Positions 7,569-16,595 of a DNA stretch of 41,967 nt are shown here, in pieces. The notes beneath the pieces were generated by a model. The model had not been told where the DNA came from. It did no database searches and saw nothing but the letters and a program-made list of their open reading frames with translations. The DNA is taken from contig JAKAOO010000004.1 of assembly GCA_021812165.1 (NCBI GenBank), positions 1 through 41,967 on the forward strand, read 5' to 3'. The first letter of the stretch is position 1. Each line of letters starts with the position of its first letter. Source of the stretch: Pseudomonadota bacterium. GTDB lineage: Bacteria > Pseudomonadota > Alphaproteobacteria > ATCC43930 > CGMCC-115725. A program made the position numbers and the translations under genes.

Positions 7569-9268
7569 TAGAAGAGGCCGGTGATCTTCCCCTCTTCGTT
7601 GACCGAGATGCCGTTCGCCGCGGGGACACGCGGCAGGCCCGGCATCGTCATGATCTCGCCGCAGATCGGAACGACGAATTCGGCGCCCGCCGAAAGGCGC
7701 ACCTCGCGTATGGTGACGATGTGGCCTTCGGGCGCCCCTTTGATATTGGGGTCGGTCGTAAAGCTGTATTGGGTTTTCGCCATGCAGATCGGCAAATGCC
7801 CGAAGCCCTGCTCTTCCAACTGGGCGAGCTGGTCTTTGACCCTCTGATCGGCCTCGATCTCGGCCGCGCCGTAGATCTTCTGGGCGATGGTCCGGATCTT
7901 GTCACGAAGAGGCATTTCCGAAGGATAGAGGTAGCGAAAATTCGCGAGCCCGTTTTCCGCGAGCGTGATGACGGCCTGCGCCAGTTCGATCGCGCCCTTG
8001 CCGCCATATGCCCAATGGTCGGCGACGACCGCCTCCGTGCCTTCGGCGGCGCAGAGTTCCTTGAGCCGGGAAAGCTCGGCCGCGGTGTCGGCCGTAAAGC
8101 GGTTGACCGAAACCACCGCCGGCACGCCGAACCGGCGCAGATTGGCGAGGTGGCGGGCGAGGTTCGAAAAGCCTTTTTCGACCGCGCCGACATTCTCCTT
8201 GCCGAGCGCCTCGCGCGCCACCCCGCCATGCATCTTGAGCGCGCGAATGCTCGCCACCACAACCGCCGCATCCGGTTTCAAACCCGTCTGCCGGCACTTG
8301 ATGTCGAAGAATTTTTCCGCCCCGAGATCGGCGCCGAAGCCGGCCTCGGTGACCGTATAATCGACGAGCCGCAACGCCGCCGTCGTCGCCACCACCGAGT
8401 TGCAGCCATGCGCGATGTTGCCGAACGGGCCGCCATGGATGAAGGCGGGGTTGCCTTCGAGAGACTGCACGAGGTTGGGGGCGATCGCATCCTTGAGAAG
8501 CGCCGCCATCGCCCCTTCCGCTTTGACGTCGGTGGCGCGCACCGCCTTTCGGTCGCGGGTCTGGCCGACGACGATGTTGCCGAGGCGCCGCTTCAGATCG
8601 TCGAGGTCCGTGGCGAGGGCAAAGACCGCCATCACCTGCGAGGCCGCCGTGATGTCGAAGCCGTCCTCGCGCGGATAGCCGTTGGCGGGGCCGCCCAATG
8701 AGGAGACGATCGAGCGCAGAGCGCGCTCGTTCATGTCGAGGGCGCGGCGCCAGGAAACGCGCCGCGGATCGAGGCGGGGCTCGCTCCCCCAGTAGATGTG
8801 GTTGTCGATCATCGCCGCGAGCAGATTGTTGGCGGCGCCGATCGCGTGGATATCGCCGGTGAAGTGGAGGTTGATGTCCTCCATCGGCACGGCCTGCGCA
8901 TAGCCGCCGCCCGCGGCTCCGCCTTTGACCCCGAAGCAGGGCCCGAGACTCGCCTCGCGCAGGCAGATCATCGCCCTCTTGCCGAGAGCGTTGAGAGCAT
9001 CGCCGAGCCCGACCGTCGTCGTCGTCTTCCCTTCCCCGGCCGCGGTCGGGGTCATCGCGGTGACGAGGATGAGCTTGCGGTTCGGCCGCTCGCGCAGCGT
9101 TCGCAGGTAATCGAGCGCGATCTTCGCCTTGTACTTGCCGTAAGGCTCGACCGCGTCGGCCGGGACGTCGAGCTTGGCCGCAATCTCGTAGATCGGGCGC
9201 ATCTTCGCGTCCTGGGCGATCTCGATGTTGGATTTCGGGTTCTTGTGCTGGTCCTCTCCACGCGCCAC
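7568..9268 (-). CDS. fhs: Formate--tetrahydrofolate ligase
   Basis: A 566-residue protein, close to the usual 555-560. It makes 10-formyl-THF from formate, THF and ATP. The P-loop [16 protein letters not shown] is at about residues 73-88, followed by [35 protein letters not shown] and the C-terminal IMTMPGLPR, all hallmarks of Fhs. I chose the GTG at 9268 because GAGGGAGAG lies just upstream and the N-terminus [16 protein letters not shown] fits the family. The frame stays open 217 codons further upstream, but that extension is arginine-rich and shadows the rhodanese gene. Its presence suggests use of formate, as in methylotrophs or in purine and serine synthesis. Confidence 0.96.
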   Translation of the reverse strand: MARGEDQHKNPKSNIEIAQDAKMRPIYEIAAKLDVPADAVEPYGKYKAKIALDYLRTLRERPNRKLILVTAMTPTAAGEGKTTTTVGLGDALNALGKRAMICLREASLGPCFGVKGGAAGGGYAQAVPMEDINLHFTGDIHAIGAANNLLAAMIDNHIYWGSEPRLDPRRVSWRRALDMNERALRSIVSSLGGPANGYPREDGFDITAASQVMAVFALATDLDDLKRRLGNIVVGQTRDRKAVRATDVKAEGAMAALLKDAIAPNLVQSLEGNPAFIHGGPFGNIAHGCNSVVATTAALRLVDYTVTEAGFGADLGAEKFFDIKCRQTGLKPDAAVVVASIRALKMHGGVAREALGKENVGAVEKGFSNLARHLANLRRFGVPAVVSVNRFTADTAAELSRLKELCAAEGTEAVVADHWAYGGKGAIELAQAVITLAENGLANFRYLYPSEMPLRDKIRTIAQKIYGAAEIEADQRVKDQLAQLEEQGFGHLPICMAKTQYSFTTDPNIKGAPEGHIVTIREVRLSAGAEFVVPICGEIMTMPGLPRVPAANGISVNEEGKITGLF

Positions 9269-9365
9269 GCCAACTCTCCCTCGTTCATCACTCTCCTTGC
9301 TCTTAGCCTCTTCGCACCGCTCACCGCAACCGTGCCGCGCCGTAACGAGGCAGCGAATAAGGAGA

Positions 9366-10979
9366 TCACCCTCGGGGCGGCGCAACGCGGAAACGGCAGT
9401 CGGCGTCGTGCGCGATCCTTTCCGCAAGCCCGATCTCCCACTCGAGGTATTCGCGCATGCGCCGCTCGCGTTCTTCGGGAGGTCTGTCGCGGGCCGAAAG
9501 GGCAACGTCGTCGGGCTCGCTCGCGAGCGGGCCCATCCCCTCATCGAGCGGCAGGCCCGCTTCCCTCCAAGCCGCCGTTCCTCCGGCGAGAACCGCTGGG
9601 CGACGCCCGTGCGCCTTGCCGATCTCCGCCGCGGCAAAGCGCGCGAGCGTTCCCTCCTCGCTGGTGAAGACGAGGTCTCCTTCGCCCGGCAATTTGCCGA
9701 GCGCGGAGGCGAGCCGCGCCCGGATCGCAAACCATGCGCCCGGGATGTGGCCGGCGCGATGGCGCGTCGAGAGCGCGAGATCGACGACGACGGCGGAAGG
9801 CGTGCGGCGCATCGCCGCGGCGAGATCGGCAGGGGCAAGGATCTGCGGTTCGGGACCCGCGAGCGCGAACCTCGCCGCGTCGGGCGCGGGGAATCCCTCT
9901 TCCAGCGCCGCGCCCGCAAATCCCTCTTCGAGCACCACTGCGTCCCAACCCATGCGTCGGAGCCACGCGGCCGTCATCGGCGCGCGCACGCCTTCCCTAT
10001 CGACGAGAACGACGCGCGCGCCCCAGACGCCGAGCCAATTGTCCGTTTCCTGAACGAGCTGGCCGCCCGGAGCCGAAAGGCTCCCCGGCAAGTGTCCCGC
10101 CCGATATTCCTCCGGCTCGCGCACATCGAGGAGGTAGAGCGTGCGGCGATCCGCCTCGCGCCGCCATTCGTCGAGGGTTCGACCGTCGATCATCGGGACG
10201 CCGAAGCGCCGGGCGACCCTCTGCGCGCGTTCGCGGGCGAGCGCGAGGCCCTGGGGCGACACCGCGGGCGCTCGGCGCGAGGCCCCGCGCGCGACTTCGA
10301 AACCCGCGAGGTGCCAGCCCATCGTGCCGTTTTTGAGCGAACGGACAGGGTTCGGGACGCCGGCGTCGATCAGCGCCTGCGCGCCGATGATGCTGCGCGT
10401 GCGCCCGCCGCAGTTGACGACGACGAGCGTATCCGCCGCGGGGACGAGATCGGCAAAGCGATAAAGGAGTTCGGCGCCCGGAACGCTCGTCGCTCCGGGG
10501 ATGCTGTTCGAATGGTATTCCTCGAAGGTGCGGCTGTCGAAGATCGCGATCTTCTCGCCGCTCCTCTGAAGTGCCGCCAGCTCCTCCGCGCCGAGCGAAG
10601 GGGTGCCGCATTGGTGCTCGACGATTTCGGCGAACGCCTTGCTCGGAACGTGGACGCCGCTATAGAGGGGGTAACCCGCCTCGGCCCAGGCCTTGATTCC
10701 GCCCTCGAGCACGGCGACATCGCCGTATCCGCCTTCGGCAAGGCGCGCGGCGGCCCGCTCTGCGAGGCCCTCGCCGTCGTCGCAGACGACGACCCTTACC
10801 GCGCGCCGCGGCAGGAGAGGGGGCGCCAAGAGTTCGAGCCGGCTCAAAGGCAAGCTGGAGGCCATCAAGAGATGGCTGGCGAAAAAGCTCCCTTCCTCGC
10901 GCGCATCGACGATCGCGACCTCGCCCGGTTCACTCAGCCTTCGGCGCAATTCGGCTGTGGTAATCGATCCTGACGCCAT
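9366..10979 (-). CDS. Four-domain rhodanese (sulfurtransferase) protein
   Basis: A 537-residue cytoplasmic protein made of four rhodanese domains at about 1-105, 125-235, 258-360 and 378-485. The active-site loops differ. Domain 1 has C66-DDGEG, domain 2 has C190-GGRTR (the only fully typical loop), domain 3 has D327-REGVR and domain 4 has S440-EEGTL. So two domains keep the persulfide cysteine and two have lost it. Proteins of this tandem form move sulfane sulfur in thiosulfate or cysteine metabolism; the acceptor here is unknown. The ATG at 10979 has GAGGGAGG seven bases upstream and is preferred over an upstream in-frame start at 11033. Confidence 0.88.
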   Translation of the reverse strand: MASGSITTAELRRRLSEPGEVAIVDAREEGSFFASHLLMASSLPLSRLELLAPPLLPRRAVRVVVCDDGEGLAERAAARLAEGGYGDVAVLEGGIKAWAEAGYPLYSGVHVPSKAFAEIVEHQCGTPSLGAEELAALQRSGEKIAIFDSRTFEEYHSNSIPGATSVPGAELLYRFADLVPAADTLVVVNCGGRTRSIIGAQALIDAGVPNPVRSLKNGTMGWHLAGFEVARGASRRAPAVSPQGLALARERAQRVARRFGVPMIDGRTLDEWRREADRRTLYLLDVREPEEYRAGHLPGSLSAPGGQLVQETDNWLGVWGARVVLVDREGVRAPMTAAWLRRMGWDAVVLEEGFAGAALEEGFPAPDAARFALAGPEPQILAPADLAAAMRRTPSAVVVDLALSTRHRAGHIPGAWFAIRARLASALGKLPGEGDLVFTSEEGTLARFAAAEIGKAHGRRPAVLAGGTAAWREAGLPLDEGMGPLASEPDDVALSARDRPPEERERRMREYLEWEIGLAERIAHDADCRFRVAPPRG

Positions 10980-11137
10980 TTCGGCCTCCCTCGTTCTGCT
11001 CTCTGATTTTCGCGAAATGCGAGCGGGCGTCAAAGCCTCGCCATCGCGAGCGCCGAAACGGCGAGCTCGCTCTCGCTCCGCGCCGGCGCCGGCGCTATTC
11101 TGACATCGAAGGCATGGGTCGAGAGAGGTAAAAGGCG

Positions 11138-11341
11138 ATGGGGGTGCCAGAATTTCTGAACCGGCACCTCTTACTCGGGATGAACCTCGTCACTTGGGCC
11201 GGTTTCATCCTGATGGGGCTCGCCTACCACCTGACACGGACGCGAAGGGCGAGGATGCCCTACGGCATCGCCCTCATGGCGGTCGGCACCGCGCTCGTCT
11301 TTCTGGGGATTTACCTCATGCCTCCCGCGCCCACGCCCTAG
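11138..11341 (+). CDS. Small two-helix membrane protein, unknown function
   Basis: A 67-residue protein with two hydrophobic helices (about 13-30 and 43-61), a basic linker RTRRARMPYG between them and a proline-rich end. The positive-inside rule puts the linker in the cytoplasm. The ATG follows GAGAGAGGTAAAAGG. It is divergent from the rhodanese gene, with 158 bp between them, and convergent with the alcohol dehydrogenase. No family recognised. Confidence 0.65.
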   Translation: MGVPEFLNRHLLLGMNLVTWAGFILMGLAYHLTRTRRARMPYGIALMAVGTALVFLGIYLMPPAPTP

Positions 11342-11343
11342 AT

Positions 11344-11467
11344 CGTCGTTCCGGGACGGCTCGAAAGGCCGGGCCCGGAACCCATGGACACCGGCGGTTC
11401 GCGAGCTTTGGAAGGCCGATGCTCCTGGATTGCGGGTTCGCGGTCTGCGACCGTGCCCCGGAATGAC
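11344..11467. repeat. Palindromic intergenic repeat (CGTTCCGGG...CCCGGAATGAC type)
   Basis: The stretch begins CGTCGTTCCGGGACGG and ends CCCCGGAATGACAA, with GGGCCCGGAACCCATGG inside. It is a second dispersed palindromic family, distinct from the AGATTGCTTC family and common between alphaproteobacterial genes. It occupies almost the whole gap between the small membrane protein and the adh gene, whose ends converge on it. Confidence 0.55.
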
Positions 11468-11507
11468 AATCCTATGGTGTTTTTTTGTGGGCTTCCGAGC
11501 GGGATCC

Positions 11508-12605
11508 TCACTCGAAGACGATGACGCCGCGCGCCACTTCGCCCGCGAGCATCGCCCGGAAGCCTTCGTTGATCTCGTCGAAGCGATAGGTGCGGCTGAT
11601 GAGCCCATCGAGATCGATCCGCTTTTCGAGGTCGAGATCGGCGAGAAGCGGAAAATCGACCGCGGGGCGCACCGAGCCGTAATAGGTGCCCGAAACCGTC
11701 TTCTCGCTATAGACCATCTGCGCGGGGTTGATCGGGGCGCGCGCGGCAAAGGCCGGGATGCCGACGAGGACCGCGTGGCCTCCCGGCGCCAGAGCCTCGA
11801 TCGCGAAGACTGCGGTCGCCTCGCCGCCGATCGCGTCGAATGCGGTGCCGACGCCGAGACCGCCCGTCAGTTCGCGCACCCGCGCCGCCGCATCCTCCGT
11901 GCGCGCATTGATGAAATGCGTCGCGCCAAAGCCTTTCGCGAGGTCGAGCTTCCGGTCGAGAAGGTCGCAGGCGATGATGGGCGAGGCGCCCGCGAGCCTT
12001 GCCCCCTGGACGACGTTGAGCCCGACCCCGCCGCAGCCGATGACGAGAACGCTGCTGCCGGGGGCGACCCGCGCATGGCGGATGACGGCGCCGACGCCGG
12101 TCGCGACGCTGCAGCCGATGATCGCGGCGTGGGTAAAAGGCAGGTCGCCGCGGATCTTGACCACCTGCTCGGCGGGGCAGACGACCTTTTCGGAAAATGT
12201 CCCGATCCGCGCCATCTGATTGACCGGCTCGCCGTCGAAAGAAAGGCGCGCACTGCCGTCGAGCATCCGCCAGCGCGGTGTATCGTTGCGGCCGATGCAA
12301 AGGACGCTTCGGCCCTCGGCGCAATACCGGCAATGCCCGCAATTGGGGCGAAACGAGAAAATCACGTGGTCGCCGGGTTTGACCGCCGCGACGCCGGGGC
12401 CGACCTCTTCGACGATGCCGGCCGCCTCATGGCCCAAGACCATCGGCAAAGGCAAAGGCCAGTCGCCGTTCATGATGTGATAGTCGCTCATGCATACCCC
12501 GGCCGCCTTGACGCGAACCCGGACCTCGCCCGCTTTCGGCCCTTCCTGCTCGAGATCGAGGATTTCGAGCGGCTTTCCTACCTCGCGCAAAACCGCAGCA
12601 CGCAT
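11508..12605 (-). CDS. Zinc-dependent alcohol dehydrogenase (MDR superfamily, class III-like)
   Basis: A 365-residue medium-chain dehydrogenase. The catalytic zinc ligands are visible as C38, H59-E60 and a cysteine in IIGCSVATGVGAV. The four structural-zinc cysteines are C89, C92, C95 and C103 in a CGHCRYC...C arrangement. The NAD-binding GCGGVGLN lies near residue 190. The pattern is that of the AdhC/formaldehyde-dehydrogenase-like branch, but the substrate cannot be read from the sequence. The gene has an excellent GGAGAGGAGAGGAAG ribosome site. It lies 41 bp downstream of the toxin-like gene on the same strand and may be transcribed independently. Confidence 0.9.
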   Translation of the reverse strand: MRAAVLREVGKPLEILDLEQEGPKAGEVRVRVKAAGVCMSDYHIMNGDWPLPLPMVLGHEAAGIVEEVGPGVAAVKPGDHVIFSFRPNCGHCRYCAEGRSVLCIGRNDTPRWRMLDGSARLSFDGEPVNQMARIGTFSEKVVCPAEQVVKIRGDLPFTHAAIIGCSVATGVGAVIRHARVAPGSSVLVIGCGGVGLNVVQGARLAGASPIIACDLLDRKLDLAKGFGATHFINARTEDAAARVRELTGGLGVGTAFDAIGGEATAVFAIEALAPGGHAVLVGIPAFAARAPINPAQMVYSEKTVSGTYYGSVRPAVDFPLLADLDLEKRIDLDGLISRTYRFDEINEGFRAMLAGEVARGVIVFE

Positions 12606-12646
12606 CTTCCTCTCCTCTCCATCGTGCTCGCTCGTCGCGAGCCACC

Positions 12647-12916
12647 TTAGCGGCGATAGACGCGATGGGTACCGATATCGATCGCGGCAAGAACTTCACC
12701 CTCTTCGTCGCTCTCACGCATGAGCAATATCCGGTATTCCCGCGTCACGCGGATGCTGTACGTGTCGTCCCAGCCCGAGAGGCGCTCGAAATTCAACCCG
12801 GGGCGTTGGGGATTTTCCAGGAGCCCGGAAAGCGCGTCCCTCGCCTTGATCCGGATGCGCTCAGGCACCCGGCGCTCGGACTTCCTGTATCTTTCCGTGA
12901 TGCGGACACGAATCAC
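12647..12916 (-). CDS. RelE/ParE-family toxin
   Basis: An 89-residue basic protein with the RelE/ParE fold pattern. An arginine- and lysine-rich helical N-terminus (RYRKSERRVPERIRIKARDA) leads to GLNFERLSG, the strand YSIRVTREYRILL and the C-terminal DIGTHRVYRR, a GTHxxY end found in ParE/YafQ-like toxins. Such toxins cleave mRNA on the ribosome or poison gyrase. It starts with GTG inside GTGA, overlapping the stop of the upstream 178-residue gene by four bases, so the two are translationally coupled in the antitoxin-first order usual for type II systems. Toxicity is inferred, not shown. Confidence 0.72.
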   Translation of the reverse strand: MIRVRITERYRKSERRVPERIRIKARDALSGLLENPQRPGLNFERLSGWDDTYSIRVTREYRILLMRESDEEGEVLAAIDIGTHRVYRR

Positions 12917-13449
12917 GTTGCGGCTAGATATCGGCGCAGCGCCGCCGGATCCTCGAAGCTCGGGCCGGAACGCGCGTCGGCACTAAAGTGTGCTCGCAAC
13001 GCCATCATCTGCCAACGCGCGTCCCGCAATGCCTCGACGAAACGCGCGACCGCCTCAGCCTCACGCCGGGCCATGCCGCGCGCGCGGCGCGCAAACACCG
13101 GGTCGCCATCGCGGACAAGCGTCAAGGTCGTCAAAATTCGATCAACGAGCTTTCGGATCCGGCCGAGATCACGCGCGGCCTCGGCCTCGCAAAATTCAAG
13201 CCTCTCGATGCGATAGTCCCAATCGGGCCGCTCTCCGCGCTCGGCGGCAGCCCGCGCATTAGCCACCAGGCGGGCTATCCCCTCGATACCGCGGTTTATA
13301 GAGGCTTCCCCTTCGACGAGCGCGCTCTCGGCCTCGGCCAAGCGGACCTCACCCGGTGCCTTCACGTTCGCGAGTGCGGCGCAGAAGTCCATAAACGCCG
13401 ATGCAGGGCGCGTTTCAATCGCAGGATCGCTGTAGGCGGGAAGGCTCAT
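12913..13449 (-). CDS. Hypothetical helical protein, candidate antitoxin partner
   Basis: A 178-residue protein without a DNA-binding motif I recognise. It is rich in A, R and E and likely all helical, with long amphipathic stretches at about 44-75 and 80-150. Ordinary antitoxins of RelE/ParE toxins are 70-100 residues, so this is about twice the expected size. The ATG-to-toxin arrangement (TGA within GTGA) strongly suggests a functional pair. The ribosome site is weak (GTGAAAG). It lies 83 bp downstream of pxpC on the same strand. It may be an antitoxin of an undescribed family or an unrelated gene that happens to overlap. Confidence 0.6.
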   Translation of the reverse strand: MSLPAYSDPAIETRPASAFMDFCAALANVKAPGEVRLAEAESALVEGEASINRGIEGIARLVANARAAAERGERPDWDYRIERLEFCEAEAARDLGRIRKLVDRILTTLTLVRDGDPVFARRARGMARREAEAVARFVEALRDARWQMMALRAHFSADARSGPSFEDPAALRRYLAAT

Positions 13450-13532
13450 CTTTCACACATAAGGCGCAGGCAGCGCGGCGGCAACGGCCGCTCGCCATTG
13501 ATGATGCGCCGACCACCGGCATCAGAGCCCCG

Positions 13533-14561
13533 CTAATCGCGCCCGCTGACGACGCCGCTGATGAGATTTCCTTCATAAAGGGTGTCGAGATCGATCGAGG
13601 CCTTCTGCGACACCGGTTTGAGACTTCGAGAGAGGGCGTCGAGAGACTTTCGCGCGTCTCGCGCGAGGGCTTCCGCCGCCTCGATCCCGACCGCGCGAAA
13701 GCGGAGCGCGTCTCCCGGCCGGCGCCGGCCGACGACCGGAAGATCGGCCGAAATCACGGTCGCGATCTTGGGATAGCCGCCGGTCGTCTGATGGTCGGCG
13801 AGAAGGAGGATCGGCTGCCCCGAACCCGGAACCTGAATCGCTCCCTCAGGGATCGCGTCGGAGACGATGTCCCAGCCGCCTCGATGGAAAAGTCGCGGGC
13901 CGTCGAGACGCATCCCCATGCGGTCGGCCTGGGGCGAGACGCGGAACTCGCTTTCGAGGAAAAGGGCGAGAGCCGCGTCGGTGAAATGCCGATCCTGGGG
14001 CCCGAGAACGACGGCGATCGTCTTCTCTCTTCCGAGCGAGGGCGGCGCAGGCAAGAACAGGTCCTCCCTCTCGGGCGCGCGGGAGAACGCGAGCGGCAAG
14101 AGATCGCCCGCTTTGAGAGGCCGCCCTTCGAAGCCGCCGATCCCGGCGCGGGCGTAGGTGGCGGCGCTGCCGAGAAACCGCGGCACGGCGATGCCGCCCG
14201 CAAGCGCGAGATAGCAGCAGGAGGCGCGGCGATCGGCCATCACCTCGAAGGTTTCGCCGCTTTCGAGGGTGACGCTTTGCCAGGCGGGAATGCTGCGCCC
14301 GCCAAGGATCGCGATCCGCCCTTCTCCGCCGGCGAGAGCGACCCGCGCGGTCTCGGCGACCACCTTTATGGTCGGCCCGCCGTACAGGATCTCGAGTGCC
14401 GCCTCTGCCCGCTCGTTGCCGACAAGGGCGTTGGCGAGCTCCAGGCTCTCGCGGTCGAGAGCGCCCGAAACGGGCACGCCCAACTGCCGGTACCCGACCC
14501 TACCGAGATCCTGAACGCTCGTCAGGATGCCCGGCTTCGTGATGAGGAGCCCGCTCGTCAT
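13533..14561 (-). CDS. pxpC: 5-oxoprolinase subunit C (biotin-dependent carboxyltransferase-like, KipA family)
   Basis: A 342-residue protein that starts TSGLLITKPGILTSVQDLGR after Met, the classic PxpC/KipA opening. Further marks are GVPVSGALDRESLELANALV, FLGSAATYARAGIGGFEG and DRMGMRLDGP. With PxpA and PxpB it opens 5-oxoproline to glutamate using ATP. Its ATG overlaps the PxpB stop by four bases (ATGA), so B and C are coupled. PxpA (LamB/YcsF family) is not in the window. The subunits are relevant to the glutamate-cyclase genes at 30.5 kb, since that reaction would produce 5-oxoproline of the D form. Confidence 0.92.
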   Translation of the reverse strand: MTSGLLITKPGILTSVQDLGRVGYRQLGVPVSGALDRESLELANALVGNERAEAALEILYGGPTIKVVAETARVALAGGEGRIAILGGRSIPAWQSVTLESGETFEVMADRRASCCYLALAGGIAVPRFLGSAATYARAGIGGFEGRPLKAGDLLPLAFSRAPEREDLFLPAPPSLGREKTIAVVLGPQDRHFTDAALALFLESEFRVSPQADRMGMRLDGPRLFHRGGWDIVSDAIPEGAIQVPGSGQPILLLADHQTTGGYPKIATVISADLPVVGRRRPGDALRFRAVGIEAAEALARDARKSLDALSRSLKPVSQKASIDLDTLYEGNLISGVVSGRD

Positions 14562-15280
14562 AGAGCCACTCTCTCGCCCGCGATCGCGTAGCCCCCTTTC
14601 TCGCTTTTCTCGCGGATTTGCGCGAAAAGCGCGGGGTCGATCGCTTCGAAACGAACGGCGTCGCCCGGGGCAAGAAGCGCCGGGGGAGAGCGCGAGGGAT
14701 CGAAGAGCGTGACCGGGGTCCTGCCGATGATGTGCCAGCCGCCGGGGCTTTCGAAGGTGTAGATGGCGGTGAGGGTGGTCGCGATCGCCACCGAGCCGGC
14801 GGCCACCTTCTGGCGCGGATCGGCGCGTCGCGGCAGCGCCAACTCGGCCGGCAGGTCGCCGAGATAAGGAAAGCCCGGGAGAAAGCCGATCATATAGACG
14901 TGGTAGGGGAGGGTGCGGTGACGCCGCGCGACCTCCTCGGGGGAAAGCCCGACGCGCCGGGCCACTTCTTCGAGATCGGGAGCGAAGGCGCCGTCGTAGC
15001 AGATTGGAATGCGCCACAGGGTGGCCATGCGCCGCGCCTTCGGCCGGCGCCCAAGCAGCGCGCCGATCGCCGGTTCGAGTTCGCGCCTTCCCGTCACGAG
15101 GGGATCGTACTCGACGAAGAGCGAGCGGAAGGTGGGAAGGGTCTCGGTGACGCCGGCGATCGCCGCCGCCGCAAGGCTCGCCTGCAGGTTCAGAACCTCC
15201 TCGCTCACAGCGCGGTCGACGCGCTCGCCGAATTCGACGACGAGCCCGCAATCCCCGGCCGACAGGAAACGAACCTTCAT
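14558..15280 (-). CDS. pxpB: 5-oxoprolinase subunit B (KipI family)
   Basis: A 240-residue protein of the KipI/allophanate-hydrolase-subunit-1 family. It begins MKVRFLSAGDCGLVVEFGER and contains YMIGFLPGFPYLGDLP and the SPGGWHIIGRTPVTLFDP element typical of the family. It is the ATP-dependent partner of PxpC. The ATG at 15280 is the conserved family start; the frame continues upstream without family similarity. The stop overlaps pxpC by four bases. The upstream 394 bp hold no other gene, so a promoter for pxpBC probably lies there on the minus strand. Confidence 0.92.
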   Translation of the reverse strand: MKVRFLSAGDCGLVVEFGERVDRAVSEEVLNLQASLAAAAIAGVTETLPTFRSLFVEYDPLVTGRRELEPAIGALLGRRPKARRMATLWRIPICYDGAFAPDLEEVARRVGLSPEEVARRHRTLPYHVYMIGFLPGFPYLGDLPAELALPRRADPRQKVAAGSVAIATTLTAIYTFESPGGWHIIGRTPVTLFDPSRSPPALLAPGDAVRFEAIDPALFAQIREKSEKGGYAIAGERVAL

Positions 15281-15674
15281 AAAGCGCGCTCGCGAAATCC
15301 GGTCTCTTCTGCGACCGGCCGATCTTATTCGGCGGCGGCCGGCGCCGCCACGCCTTGAGCGCGCGCGCCCGCCTGCGGGCTTTTGCCGCTCGGAAAGAAG
15401 CGCTTGGCGCGAGCCCTGCCCGAGACCGGCCATGCGGATATGGCCATGCGGGTATTGACACTCTCCAGCCGGCCGCGACAATCTTTCGATGTTTCCGCGG
15501 GCCGCGCGCAGGGTTGACGGCTTTGCCGGGTAGCTGAGCGCGGGCAAGTACGTTGCCGAGTGAACCGTGATGACCGGGGCGCGTATATGAAATGCCTCCC
15601 GAACGATCCGGGCGGCGAGGTGCCGTTGCCTCTACGCGGGCGGCTTGTCATATTCTTCGCGCCGAGGAGGACAT
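15281..15674. other. Divergent intergenic region between pxpB and the YkoP-like gene
   Basis: No gene of either strand is supportable here. A perfect -35 hexamer TTGACA lies at 15455-15460 on the plus strand, but the -10 partner about 17-18 bases on (ACAATC/CAATCT) is poor, so I call only a possible promoter toward the YkoP-like gene. A direct repeat of GGCCATGCGG occurs at about 15428 and 15442. Confidence 0.35.
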
Positions 15675-16595
15675 GTGACAAAGCTCAGCATGTGCGAGGC
15701 CCCGCTCGCCTCCAATGAGGCGTTGCCGAAGGCCTTTGCCGAGCATCCTTCCGCTGGCGAGCGCGCGCAGCAAGAAGCCGCGCCGCAATTCAAAGCATCG
15801 CTGGCGCGCCGGCTGATCCGCGCCATCGACCGGGAACTGCGCCGGATCGAGGGCATCCGCGAATTTTGCGACCGCTCCGATTGCCTGTTGCGCATCTCGT
15901 TCGGTCGCGTCGGCGCCGATATGCGCCTCGGCGACGGCGCCGTCCTTCCCCGTGGGGCGGAAGTCCTCGATCTCCACTTGTGGAATGAGCATCTGGCGAA
16001 CCTTGGGTCATTGACGCTCGCGCGCACCAGCGCCTTGCGCCGTCAGCTTTCCGCCTCGCTTTCTCTGCTTGCCGCCCGCATCGAAAGCGACCCCGCCTTG
16101 GCGAGGATTGCCGCGCTTCGCGCGCGAACCGCCTTCGTCCCTTACGCTCAGACGCAAAAGATCCGCCATATCGCCGAAGTCTACGGCTTCGACATGGTCG
16201 AGTACGGGGGACGCGGCTCGATGTGGTGGCGGGTGCACGATTTTCTCGAGAATTTCCTGATCTGCGCCTTGGCGTGGGCGTATAATCCGAGCGCCTTGCG
16301 CGGCAAAGGACTGCTGCGGCCCCGCTGCCAGTTCTGGATATCGCGCGAGGCGTTTCTGAAGCGCTATGGGAGGCTCCGGGGAGTGCCGCGGCACAGCGTC
16401 CCCGGACAACAAAGAGGCCCGGTCAGAGGAGACCCCAGGGATCACGTCGGAAAGCAACGGATAGGAGACGAGAATGCCGTTCGATGGTACGGGTTTGCAG
16501 GCGGTGCTGCCATCCGATACGGGGCTGTTCCCGGTTTGGAGCCGGCACGGTTTGCGTCTGTGGTTGAAGGCGTCGCTCAACCGCGTAAGCCGTGA
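15675..16595 (+). CDS. YkoP-like domain protein, 3' end possibly frameshifted
   Basis: The domain is seen in LHLWNEHLANLGSL (about residue 104) and in MVEYGGRGSMWWRVHDFLEN, followed by LAWAYNPSALRGKGLLRPRC and ISREAFLKRYG. This matches YkoP-like domain proteins found in many proteobacteria; their function is not known. GTG at 15675 follows GAGGAGG. After RYG (about 16371) the frame becomes arginine- and proline-rich and runs 122 bp into the next gene. A one-base shift there gives an acidic tail that ends at TAG 16462, just before the next ATG. Either the true C-terminus lies in that frame or the gene really overlaps. Confidence 0.65.
   Translation: MTKLSMCEAPLASNEALPKAFAEHPSAGERAQQEAAPQFKASLARRLIRAIDRELRRIEGIREFCDRSDCLLRISFGRVGADMRLGDGAVLPRGAEVLDLHLWNEHLANLGSLTLARTSALRRQLSASLSLLAARIESDPALARIAALRARTAFVPYAQTQKIRHIAEVYGFDMVEYGGRGSMWWRVHDFLENFLICALAWAYNPSALRGKGLLRPRCQFWISREAFLKRYGRLRGVPRHSVPGQQRGPVRGDPRDHVGKQRIGDENAVRWYGFAGGAAIRYGAVPGLEPARFASVVEGVAQPRKP

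Noticed and set aside
9269-9365. Tetrahydrofolate riboswitch before fhs
   Set aside because: The leader is under 100 bp and shows no recognisable conserved core.
9269-9919. 217-residue N-terminal extension of formate-THF ligase
   Set aside because: Arginine- and serine-rich shadow of the rhodanese gene; GTG 9268 has a ribosome site and gives normal length.
9225-10973. 582-codon plus-strand frame over the rhodanese gene
   Set aside because: Charged, repetitive composition and no motif; the minus strand carries four recognisable domains.
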